From Clarireedia homoeocarpa (taxonomy: Eukaryota; Ascomycota; Leotiomycetes; Helotiales; Rutstroemiaceae), in assembly GCA_001465935.1 (NCBI GenBank), contig LNKV01000017.1, positions 383,499-447,498 on the forward strand: a stretch of DNA of 64,000 nt, written 5' to 3'. Each line of letters opens with the position of its first letter. Within the stretch, counting starts at the first letter, position 1. The notes beneath the pieces are model-generated. The model was not told the origin of the DNA and ran no database searches. It saw nothing but the letters and a program-made list of their open reading frames with translations. This document shows, piece after piece, positions 1 through 10,668 of the stretch. A program made the position numbers and the translations under genes.

Positions 1-204
1 ACCCTCTTGTAGCCAGATGATTGCCGCATGTGCATCTTCTCATTTTGGGAACGGCGAAGAGCAACACTCGATAAGTAGAGCGTGGCGGAGCGCTTACCCC
101 TCCTTCGCCGCGACACCATACAGATAGACAGCATGTAGAAACTTCATATTTTCAAGGACGATATTGCTTTGGCGTAAGGAGAATCTGGAATGGGTATAAC
201 CAAC

Positions 205-448
205 CAATCTCGGCCTCTTGATCCTTCTCTCCTGCGGCATCTAACTCAAGTTGCGAGATCTTGGCGGCGATCAATTTCGAAGCTTCACTCGGGTCCGTCG
301 TTTTCTTCTGCTTCCCCTTCTTAACTCCACCATCGTTATGGTGATGATGTCCATTGGCATATTCGGAATGGGTATGGTTCACATTGATTGAGGAAGTTCT
401 TGAACTCGCCGGACCAGTTGCGTAAGTGGGATTCGCTGCTGTCGACAT
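205..448 (-). CDS. Taxilin-like coiled-coil protein, exon 1 only (partial)
   Basis: Reading from the ATG at 448, the protein has a low-complexity, His-rich N-terminus (four consecutive His near residue 36), a Lys-rich patch, then DPSEASKLIAAKISQLELD and an acidic EKDQEAEI stretch. From memory this resembles the start of the fungal taxilin / myosin-like coiled-coil family, in which the helix continues with a charged EREVKK-type sequence. The frame runs on to a stop at 152, but a plausible donor (GTTGGT) lies at 204 in phase 1, and the sequence beyond it no longer looks like a coiled coil. I infer that exon 1 ends at 205 and that the rest lies beyond the left edge. It is transcribed divergently from CYM1, 283 bp away. 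The family call is tentative; coding status is fairly likely. Confidence 0.5.
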
Positions 449-731
449 GGTGTAAATTGCGACAATTTTGATCTGAATCTAGCAGCAAAATATTGCTCTA
501 GGCGCAATACGACTTCGTTATTCTCTGTATTGCTTTTCTGCACGTTGACGTTCATGTACGAAATAAGAACTACGATGTTAATTGTAGAACGAGCTAAGGT
601 AAATTAGTGGCGGACAATCGGGCATGAAATTTCCTGAAGCGAAGGGCTCACTTCTTGCTATGCGCCATCACAATTAATCATCGTCATCAACTCGATATTC
701 TGCTGTCACCAACAACATATTGACCTGCAAT

Positions 732-3359
732 ATGTTACGGCAGGCTGCAAAGAAAGGAGTCACAGAACTCGCGCAGTATCCTAAGCCCGGAGAAAAGCTA
801 CATGGCTTCACCCTTCTACGATCCAAGCATGTACAGGAGCTGGAGTTAACAGCCCTCCACCTGAAGCACGACAAGACGGGAGCAGATTATCTACATGTCG
901 CGCGAGAAGACAAGAACAATGTCTTCTCTATTGGTTTCAAGACAAATCCGCCGGACGATACGGGAGTGCCACATATCTTGGAACATACAACGTTGTGTGG
1001 AAGCCAAAAGTAATCTCTTTCTCATATTGTGCTTGGGATTTATGCTGAATCCTGTAGGTACCCTATCCGCGATCCCTTTTTTAAAATGCTACCAAGAACG
1101 CTCTCCAACTTCATGAATGCTTTCACAGCACCTTCTCATACTTTCTATCCTTTCGCCACAACCAACGAGCAAGATTTCAAAAATTTAATGTCGGTTTACC
1201 TCGATGCGACCCTGCATCCGTTGTTGAAGCAAAGCGATTTTACACAAGAGGGATGGAGGATAGGTCCAGAGAACCCACAAGCTATAAAAGCTGGGACAGC
1301 ATCCGCCGCCGAAGACAGCAAGTTGGTCTTCAAAGGCGTTGTCTATAATGAAATGAAAGGACAAATGTCTGATGCTGGGTACCTTTTCTACATCAGATTT
1401 CAGGACCATATATTCCCTGCTATCAACAACTCTGGAGGGGATCCGCAAAAAATGACGGATTTGACGTATGAACAGCTAAAGAAATTTCATGCGGAGCATT
1501 ACCATCCAAGTAATGCCAAAGTCTTTACTTACGGTGATTTGCCTTTAGCCGATCACCTTAAAGAAGTCAATTCTCAACTAAATGCATTTGAGCGCATTGT
1601 TAGAGACATGGAGATTCGAAAGCCAATCGATCTTTCAAGTGGCCCTCAACGAGTCACCGTCTTTGGTCCTGTTGATCCTTTAGTTGCGCCAAACATGCAA
1701 TTCAAGACGTCGACTTCATGGCTGGTAGGTGACACCGCAGATGTTTTAGAAACATTCTCCCTTTCCATCATGTTCGCTCTTCTTATGGATGGATACGGAT
1801 CTCCTCTCTATAGGAATTTGATCGAAGCTGGTTTGGGCACTGAATGGAGTCCAAATAGTGGTTACGATCCGTCAGGTAGGGTAGGCATCTTCTCTATTGG
1901 ATTAACTGGTGTCAAAGAAGCCGATGTACCCAAGATCAAAGAAGCAATTCACAAGACCTTCGAAGAAGCCTACAAAAACGGATTCGAGAAATCGAAAATT
2001 GATGGCTACCTTCACCAACTAGAGTTAAGCCTCAAGCACAAAACTGCCAAGTTTGGTATGTCTTTGATGCAAAGAATCAAACCGAAGTGGTTTGAAGGTG
2101 TCGATCCGTTTGAGGCTTTGGCGTGGAATGATACCGTTGCGGCATTTCAACGAGAGTTTGACAAGGGACGATATCTTGAAGGCCTCCTGGAAAAGTATCT
2201 TTTGAATGACAATACGCTTACATTCACTATGGCTCCATCTGCCACTTACGGTGATGAACTAGCAGCTGAGGAAGCCACTCGTCTTGCAAAGAAGATTGCA
2301 GAGGTTACTGAAAAGGCTGGCAGTGAGGCGGAAGCACGAGCGCAGTTGGAGCAAAGAGAGCTTCAACTATTAGAAGAGCAAGCGAAATCAAATACACAGG
2401 ATCTCAGCTGCCTTCCTACTGTACATGTCAAAGACATTCCCAGGAAAAACGAGAAACTCGAGATCAGAGACAGCAAATTGAACAATGTTAGTGTTCAGTG
2501 GAGAGAAGCACCCACGAATGGACTTACGTATTTCCGAGCTATTAACACTTTTGAAAACCTCCCGGAAGAACTTAGAGGGTATATCCCACTATTCACTGAT
2601 TCAATCATGCGACTCGGCACAAAAGACATGACTATGGAGCAATTGGAAGATCTGATGAAATTGAAGACAGGAGGTGTCAGTGTGGGCTATCATGCCTCCA
2701 CTTCGCCAACTGACTTCCGGTCAGCATCCGAAGGATTGAGCTTTTCCGGAACTGCACTTGACCGGAACGTGCCTGAAATGTTCGAGCTGCTGCGAAAGCT
2801 TGTCCTCGAGACAAATTTCGACAGCCTTGATGCTGAGCTTCGCATCAAACAACTTCTACAAGGTGCAGCCGATGGTGCCGTTAATAATGTGGCTTCTTCC
2901 GGCCACGTCTATGCTAGAGGGTATGCAGAAGCTGGACTGACTCAATATGGCCGATTGAAGGAACAAGTAGGAGGACTGTCACAAGTTAAACTCACCACAT
3001 CACTTGCATCTAGACCAGAAGCCCAGGGTTTGGGAGATGTTATCGACAAGCTGAAAACAATTCAGCAACTTGTATTCTCTGGATCGTCAACATTTAGGAC
3101 GGCACTCACATGCGGTGCGGAAAGTGTTTCGAACAACGAAGCCGCTCTACAAAGGTTCTTGTCTTCATTGCCAAAGTCAGATCTATCTTCTTCAAAGCTG
3201 CCCCTTCCAGATTTCTCTAGAAACACGAAGACATTCTTTCCGCTTCCCTACCAAGTATATTATGGCGCACTTGCTCTGCCAACAGTTTCCTATACATCAC
3301 CTGCTGGCGCGCCTCTACAAATTCTTGCTCAACTCTTAAGCCACAAACATTTACATCAC

Positions 3360-3391
<32 letters not shown>

Positions 3392-3857
3392 TGGCGCATA
3401 TTCTCGAGGTCTTGATGGTATCTTCGGCTTCTATTCCTACCGTGATCCCAACCCGCAGAATACTATATCTATCATGCAAAATGCGGGGCAATGGGCAGTT
3501 CAAAAGAAATGGTCCGATCGTGATTTAGAGGAAGCCAAGATCTCCGTCTTTCAAAGTGTCGATGCTCCGAAATCCGTTAGCCAAGAAGGAATGACCCGAT
3601 TTGTGTCTGCAGTCTCGGAAGAGATGGTACAAGAGCGACGAGAGCGTATGCTTGATGTAACCAAGGAACAAGTCCAGGACGTAGCACAGAAGTACCTTGT
3701 TGATGCCTTACAGAAAGGTAAAGGAAGGATCGCTTTCTTAGGCGAGCAAAAGCCATGGGTAGATGGTAGCTGGGAAACACGAGCACTTGGGCTGTCCCAA
3801 GAGCCACCTCAAGTTATGAATGAAGAGGATGTGAAAGATGCATCGTTTGGGTCGTAA
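732..3857 (+). CDS. cym1: Mitochondrial presequence protease Cym1 (M16C metallopeptidase)
   Basis: Two exons, 732-1009 and 1058-3857, encode 1,025 aa; the 48-nt intron 1010-1057 splits a Lys codon and restores the frame. Residues 81-85 are HILEH, the inverted zinc motif HxxEH of M16 peptidases. It is followed by YPIRDPFFKMLPRTLSNFMN, typical of the PreP/falcilysin subfamily. The C-terminal half carries the second M16-like fold, with REKGGAYGGGAYS as the conserved Arg/Tyr region. Family members degrade cleaved targeting peptides in the mitochondrial matrix. The length matches the usual size of about 1,000 aa. The start is the ATG at 732; an in-frame stop lies upstream at 675 and the open frame before 732 has only a TTG. 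The N-terminus (MLRQAAKKG) is basic and could act as a short presequence. Confidence 0.95.
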
Positions 3858-5300
3858 TCATGGCCGGTGTGTATACTTTAATGTCGTATTCCAGTCATGA
3901 GTATTTCTTGGCGCTCATGCGTACGACTTCAACAAATGTACAAAATGATAAATGTAAGATACGTCAAAGATAATGACTGGATGATAAAGGAGAAGATTCA
4001 CGACCATCAGACCGATGCCAGAGACACATCAGCATGTGGTGCTTGCCTCTTCAGGCTCAGGTAAGGTGCCCATTCCTCTCTTTTTCTCTCAGAACCCCTC
4101 TTTATTTGGCGCTACGAACAGATTATCACGTCTGCAGTCTTTACTCAATGGCTGTAAGATCACAAGTCACGTCCTTGTTACAAAGGACTAGCGCAAGATC
4201 ATTATCTAGTATGTAGCCGGACTTAATGTCAGGAGTTATAGCTTGATTTCTCCATCTTATTTCAGAGCTGTTGTCCTGGAGCTGTGGGATGGCGGACTAA
4301 AGATGTGAGAACATTTTATTGGGTGTGAGGAGTAAAGGAGGGGCAGCGAGAGTTGGGCAACATTTGTGGATATGCGGTGCTAGGTATTACACGAGGGAAA
4401 TATCATGTTGGGATGAGGTGCATGATTTGGTCGATCTAGGCCAGCTGGCCCAACACGGATACTAACATCTGACGAATAACTGCCTAGTATGGACTGACTA
4501 TCAGGTACACTCTTTAAATTGTCTACCGGCACCGGAAGCGTAAGGGGTAGAAAATCAGTGTGGAACTTCCGGTACCTGGGCGTGTTTTGCATGCCCCTCA
4601 TATGTCAACTCACACGAAGCCAACGGGCTGCTCAGGAATATGGGGGAAGACAAGGGATTACGAAGAGTCATGGCCAGGTAGTATATATATATGCATATCT
4701 ATATCCTTGCAAATCCACAATCTCTTATATTAATACACTCGATAATTGATGATTGGGATTCAATGGACAGTATTTTCTTCCGTTGCTAATTTCTGCGCCC
4801 TGAGCCCTATGATGGTCGTGAGACTTGAGTCTTGGTCGGCCCCTGGAAAAGAGGGGCATGAACTGTTTGTTTGTTCTTTTACGTCTACCATCATCATTAT
4901 ACGTCATGATAGATGGCAGTAAAAAATAGTCTAGATACTTCTTCGACGGCAGCCATAAACCACAAGAGAGAACGGCCGATGGACCGTCGTACACGCAAGT
5001 CGGTCCATATTTATTTGCAGATATTTGAATACGCGCCTGCCGTCTAATAATTTGTCATATATACAAGTAAGTTAATAATTTGTCATATAAGTTATACAAG
5101 TAAGTTATGGGTTGTGCTTTTCTCCTTTGTACCCGCTGGCTGTGGGTTTGGTTTCGGGCATCTCGATTCTGGGGTTGAATCGAGCTTAGCTACGAAGTAT
5201 GAGGTATTTATGTACCAGGGCTGCAGGGCCAGGCTATTTACCACTAATTACCGGGTTGTGCGTCGGCTATTATAATTAGCGTATAGAATTTTTAACAGGT
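3858..5300. other. Intergenic region downstream of cym1, no gene recognised
   Basis: About 1.4 kb holding the cym1 3' end and the distal promoter of the ornithine decarboxylase gene. Open frames here are short (under 90 codons), show no family resemblance and have no convincing splice structure. AT-rich stretches (around 4681-4745) and one short direct repeat are the only structure seen. Confidence 0.6.
5045..5105. repeat. Imperfect tandem duplication, about 30 bp, two copies
   Basis: TAATAATTTGTCATATA followed by ACAAGTAAGT occurs twice in a row (5045-5072 and 5073-5105); the second copy carries a few extra bases. It lies upstream of the inferred ODC transcription start. Function unknown. 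Confidence 0.7.
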
Positions 5301-5529
5301 CGTCCCGTCGAAGGTTGCGCGTGAACTTGACCTTGACCGCAAAACTTCTCTCCTCTCTCCTCTCTCCTCGACCACCACCACCACCAACCACCAACCCATA
5401 AATAAGAAAAGAGGGTGCCTACTAATTGCCGCACCTCTCGTGGACGATCCAACCCTCATACCTGCTACATAGCACCATCAGCTACGGCTTCGCTTTGAAC
5501 ATCACGACTCGCCTTACTTCCGCCTTCTG

Positions 5530-5707
5530 GTAAGTTATCTACCCCACGGATGAAAATTCTGCTTTCCTCGAAGCAGCAAGCTTTTGATTCTGATACTCGC
5601 TGTGACTCGACTGCAATCGGCACTGCTATTGTTTTCAAACTGTTGCTGAAGCTTCTCCGCTGTCAACGTGAGGCATTTCATAACTTTTACTGACGCAATC
5701 CCGGTAG
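5530..5707 (+). other. Probable 5'-leader intron of the ornithine decarboxylase gene
   Basis: A strong donor GTAAGT at 5530, a TACTGAC branch-like site near 5688 and the acceptor CGGTAG ending at 5707 define a likely 178-nt leader intron. A second leader intron at 6070-6136 (GTACGT ... TACTGATTT ... CCAG) is also plausible. The leader outside the first candidate intron contains no ATG down to the start at 6181. Splicing is inferred from motifs only. Confidence 0.55.
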
Positions 5708-6180
5708 ATCTTTAACGACTCGAAGTAACAAAATCCCTCGCGACTGCCTTTGGTCATATCAAAGGCGAACCATTCAGTACGGCTCCTACAGCCGCAAGAC
5801 TAGTTTCTGACCAAGATTTCTCCGAACGTCCTAACCCGCACATCCTCAACACCACTCCCCCTCCATCTGCTGCAGTCTCCGCAGTCTAAGCCTTCTCTTT
5901 TCGACGAGTTGTTTAACAACACCCCTTCTTCGTCCGAAATCCCTCAGCTGCCGCATAGGACGAGTTTAGAGGTTCTTCCTCTCGTAGAGGAAGAGTCGAG
6001 CCGACCTCGTCAGATCAGCACAGGATCAGACAGATACAGACCACCCTAACACCCTCTTCAAAGTACAAAGTACGTTTGGTCTTCTGTTTCCAGCTTCATT
6101 CTGCTTTTCTTTTCAATAATACTGATTTAATACCAGAAAAGCTATATTTACCAATAACAACCCTCGATTTTCGCGAGGAT

Positions 6181-7560
6181 ATGTCACCTTCCGCTATTGT
6201 CGCACTTGAAACCAATGCTAGCGTTGAAAGTTTAAATAATTATTTCGACAAAAACTCATACATTGAGCTCAATGGCGCAAATTTCCCAAAAAATATCATC
6301 GGAAATGCTTTGAAGCAAAGGGTGGAGAATATCAACAATGATATCTGTGAAGCGGGGGATGAAGATACATTCTTCGTAGCTGATCTGGGCGAGGTCTATC
6401 GACAACATATGAGATGGAAGAGAAACCTCCCAAGGGTTAAGCCTTTCTATGGTTAGTCTATTCCTACAAAAACAACAGATTTTTCACTAACACTTGGCAC
6501 AGCTGTCAAATGCAACCCGGATCCACAAATCATTCGTCTCTTGGCAGAGCTTGGCACAGGTTTTGACTGTGCCTCGAAGGGCGAGATTGAGCAAGTCCTC
6601 AAAATGGGTGTTGACCCTACTCGCATTATTTATGCTCAACCTTGCAAGACGAATTCCTATGTTCGCTACGCTGCGACTAAGGGCGTCAAGCAGATGACTT
6701 TCGACAACGGCGATGAATTGCATAAGATCAAGAAACTCTTTCCAGGTGCCGAATTGTTCCTTCGCATCTCAACCGATGACTCTTCTAGCTTGTGCAGATT
6801 GAGCTTGAAATTCGGTGCAGCAATGGACGCAACAAATGATCTTCTTGCTCTCGCTAAACAATTGGACCTCAACGTTGTTGGTGTCAGCTTCCACGTTGGA
6901 TCCGGAGCTTCTGATCCGCTCGCCTTCAGAAAGGCAGTTCAAGACGCTCACACTGTGTTCGAACAGGCTCGCACGTACGGATACCACTTGCACACCCTCG
7001 ATGTCGGGGGTGGATTCTGCAATGAAACTTTCGAAATGATGGCCGCTACTCTCGGTGAGGCACTCGACGAATACATGCCTAGCCACGTCAACATCATTAG
7101 CGAGCCTGGACGTTACTATGTTTCCACGGCCTTCACACTTGCATGCAATATCATCGCAAGGCGCACTGTTGAGGATCCGGTCACAATGGAGAAGAGCTAC
7201 ATGCTTTACTTGAACGATGGCCTTTATGGCAACTTCTCTAGCATCATGTTTGATCACCAGAATCCTGTTGCTCAGGTCCTTCGAGCGGGAAATCGTACCT
7301 ACTTTGATACCCCTGGAAGTTATGAAACTTCTAATGGTACTGAGTATTCAATCTGGGGTCCAACTTGCGATGGCATTGATCGCATCTCGGCAAGCATTCG
7401 TTTCGACCAAAATCTCAATGTTGGAGATTGGCTTTACTTCGAAAACATGGGTGCATATACCAAGTGCTCTGCTACCCGATTCAATGGGTTCACTGATAGC
7501 CATGACGTTATTTACGTCTCTAGCGAACCTGGCGCTAAGGCGTTACTGGGAATGCCGTGA
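6181..7560 (+). CDS. spe1: Ornithine decarboxylase
   Basis: Two exons, 6181-6451 and 6503-7560, encode 442 aa; the 51-nt intron has CACTAACA as branch site and splits the codon of Ala91. The enzyme makes putrescine from ornithine, the first step of polyamine synthesis in the cytosol. Group IV decarboxylase landmarks are all present: PLP lysine Lys93 in AVKCN, HVGSG near 221, the glycine-rich HTLDVGGGF, EPGRY near 291 for phosphate binding, and WGPTCDGID with catalytic Cys379. Length is normal for fungal ODC. The first in-frame ATG is at 6181. The leader is long, about 0.8 kb, with probable introns, which fits a gene controlled after transcription, although no antizyme or PEST analysis was done here. 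Confidence 0.97.
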
Positions 7561-8486
7561 ACAGTTTTCGACTGGCAACACAAACTCGTGGAATTTCCGT
7601 CATTGGCAGAGAGGTAGCATTCGGTATTGTAGAAGATTTCTTTGGAGTATATATACAAGATTATCGGGGATGCAATGAAGAATTTGATGTTTAGAAATTT
7701 TTGTTGGTAGTCATTGTGAATACACTTTACAGGTGTCATGAAAATATAGACGTTTGATGTATATTTAACTGATAGTGCCTTTGAATGTGAATTGAATGTA
7801 AGTCTTACATGTGATCTTCAACGGCTCAGGTTTTGACATCAATCACCCTCTTTCCTTTATCTTCACAACATCCTATCATCCTCCTAGTCAGTAGAGCCTC
7901 GATCTCTTTCTGCCGAAATAATCCGATGTACTCTCAATACACAATCGTCAGGATGAAGAACTCTAATCCCAGCCTGCCTCGTTCAAACCAGTCCACCTTC
8001 CATAGCTGTCTCGCAAGCGTGGAATTGACATTTTCTCGTCGCACACCCGATCACCGAAGATCCGGTCCTGGAATCAGAATAGGCGAGTCATTAAGCCTGA
8101 GCTGATCTGTGGCGGTGCGAGCAATGAGCAAAGAGAAATTCCAAGTCAAGGTGGTGGTGGCACGCTCTTAGTCGGCACTATGTTCTTCCGATTCGGCTGC
8201 TCGGTTCCGTAAGATAGATAGATAGATGACTTTATCTCGTCGTGTCACAATCATATCATATCATATCTCCATCTCCTTCACAGCTCTTCTAATCGCCATT
8301 CCCAATTCTGCGATCACCGTTTTCCTAATGTGGAGTTAGGTAATCTGTTCGATTCTTAACACCGCGGTGTGTGCGTCCATCGGTTTATCTATCCATCTTT
8401 CATACACAACACATAACTCGATAAACTTTCCTGTACCCAGAACGAACACGGCCGCTGGCGCTGGCACTGGCATCCCCCTCCTAGTC
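7561..8486. other. Intergenic: ODC 3' flank and FAM32A-like promoter
   Basis: About 0.9 kb with no convincing gene. Short GATA repeats lie near 8213-8228 and repeated ATCAT units near 8248-8270. One 90-codon open frame (7833-8105) matches nothing I recognise and was not annotated. Confidence 0.6.
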
Positions 8487-9120
8487 ATGCCTGACGATTA
8501 TTCTTTTGCGGGCGGGGGTCTGAAGCTGAAAGGTGGAGTGATGGGTGCTGGGGTGGGGAAGAAGAAGAAGAAGGGGAAGAAGAAGGTGGTGATGGGGGAG
8601 GAGGAGGGGGGGAATGGTAAAGATGCCGCCGGCGGGGGGGAGGCGAAGGGGAAGGAAGGGAAGGGGGAAAGTGAAAGTGAATTGCAGAGGGCGCTGAGGG
8701 AGGAAGATGATTCGGGGAAGAATAATGAGGATGGGAGTGCTGGGGGTAGTGGGAGGGATTTGGATTTGGAGGAGAGAGATGGTGATGGGAAGACGGAGGC
8801 AGAGAGGAGGAGGGAGGAGATGAGGAGGAGGAGGGTGAGTTTTCTCTTTTTTTTTTTTTTTTCTCCTGGTCTTCTTTCTTTCTTTTTTCTTTCCGGGTGG
8901 TTTTGTAATTCTTTTTGCGACGATATCTTATGCAAGTGTTGGATTGGATTCAATTGGAAGGGGATATGAACAAAGAGCTAATATACGAAACTCCAAATAG
9001 TTAATCCAAAGACTGGAGAGAGAAGGAGTAAAGACGCATAAACAGAGAGTAGAGGAGCTGAATCGGTATCTGAGTACGTTGAGCGAACATCATGACATGC
9101 CGAGGATTGGACCGGGATAA
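8487..9120 (+). CDS. FAM32A-like protein
   Basis: Two exons, 8487-8834 and 9001-9120, encode 155 aa; the 166-nt intron is phase 0 (GTGAGT donor, GCTAAT branch, AAATAG acceptor). The N-terminus, DDYSFAGGGLKLKGG followed by GVGKKKKKGKKK, matches the family's GxLKLKG plus Lys-rich start. The second exon gives the conserved tail EGVKTHKQRVEELNRYLSTL then SEHHDMPRIGPG. Human FAM32A is a small nuclear protein associated with the catalytic spliceosome, so a nuclear role is likely, although function in fungi is inferred. The middle is an acidic, Gly/Glu/Lys-rich low-complexity linker longer than in animals. The second exon is essential to the call, because exon 1 read through alone looks like noise. 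Confidence 0.88.
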
Positions 9121-10668
9121 GGATTGCTTTGGGGAGGTGGGTGTGTGTGGGGAGGAGAGGAGAGCGTAGGTGGGAGACTGGGTATGGAAGGGGGAGGGGA
9201 TCGGTTTTGGTATACCGTGGTGTGGTAGTGTTTATGTTGGTGCCGGGATGGGATGAATGGAATGGATGAGAAAAGATATATCTCTATAGTGGGGACAAAA
9301 GAAGGGTTGGATGGAGCAGACTTGGAGAAATGGGACAAGCGTAGGGAAGGGAGCAAATCAATCAAGCTACCAGGGAAAAATTGTTACATTCGCGATAAAC
9401 TTGTCCGAAGCCGGATGATGAATCAATCATACATGGAGCTGTGCTGGATCTAACCCAGCCCTTCCCGCCTCGAGCTCCACATCCGCAGAATACTGTCCCA
9501 ATCAATCAATGAATGAATGGATTTAATAATTGTCTAACCATGGAAGGAGGAACACACATCATATCATATCATATCATATGATCAACCAACCCGTTTACTT
9601 ACTAGTAGAAATGGCTCGATGCAAGCTATATTATATATCATACCCATTTACACGCCTACACATCTACACACCTACACATCTCTCCATCCCCTCCCCTCCC
9701 ATACAATTCCATCGCACTTATCAAGTTACCCCTCCTCTGCTCTAGGAAGAGAGAGAGAGAGAGAGAGAGAGAAGAAATCAACTCCCCTCTTTCTCTCTTC
9801 TCTCTTTTCACATCAAGTTTAATCCAACTACTTATACTCACTCACTCGTACTGTACATCAAGCGACATCTCGCTTCTCCTATTTGACCCCCAAAAAATAA
9901 AAAAACAAAGCCTCGCGTACCACAAACACATCAGCCATTTTATTATTATATTACCTTTGGCAAACTCAAACTCATTGAAATATCGTTTCAAACTTAGCAC
10001 TCGACATAACACCCAGCGGATATTCATTCACAAGCTGACATATATAATTCTCACACCTCTTACATCCTCACAATCCAATTTCAGAATAACCAACCAGCCA
10101 GTTGAAAAGGACTCTCAAAAATTATTCCATATGTATGCATAAGTATTAACATCCTTTCCCATTCATTCCATAAGCAATATGTTCTCCTAATCCATGACCC
10201 ATCTGCATCTCACTAACTACAATTACTTTTCTCCTCCTCAAGATCCATATGCACATCTCACACCATAATGTCAATAATCCCCAACAACACCATCTCCATC
10301 AAACATATGTTCCGTAATCCATACCCATCTACCAAATTGCCTCCCTCCCCAGCCTGCAGCAATTATATGAAGCAAGTAAGCAAAAGCAAGCGTCCAATTG
10401 ACGGACATGTGATCCAATTCTTAAAGCGCCAATCCAAAAGCCCATTTTATTTCGTATGTGAATTTCTCTTTCGCTGGGAACAAAATGGAATGGTAATGTA
10501 AATCGTCGTGAAGTCGTTACGGTCGTAGTAATGAGAGACTGATAGTTAAAGTGGGAAAAAATGCTAATGTTTTTTTTCGACCGTAAACCCAGACTAACCC
10601 CGACGCTATGCAAATGTGTAAATATCAAAAACCGTTCGATTCGAGGTATTCCTTCTGTTCGTTCCGAC
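9121..10668. other. Intergenic, convergent 3' flanks with simple repeats
   Basis: About 1.5 kb between two convergent genes. It contains CACATCTACACACCTACA-type repeats (9650-9680), a (GA)n run at 9746-9773 and AT-rich stretches. No coding family was recognised. Confidence 0.6.

Noticed and set aside
6769..7257. 162-codon minus-strand frame
   Set aside because: Antisense shadow of the ODC second exon.
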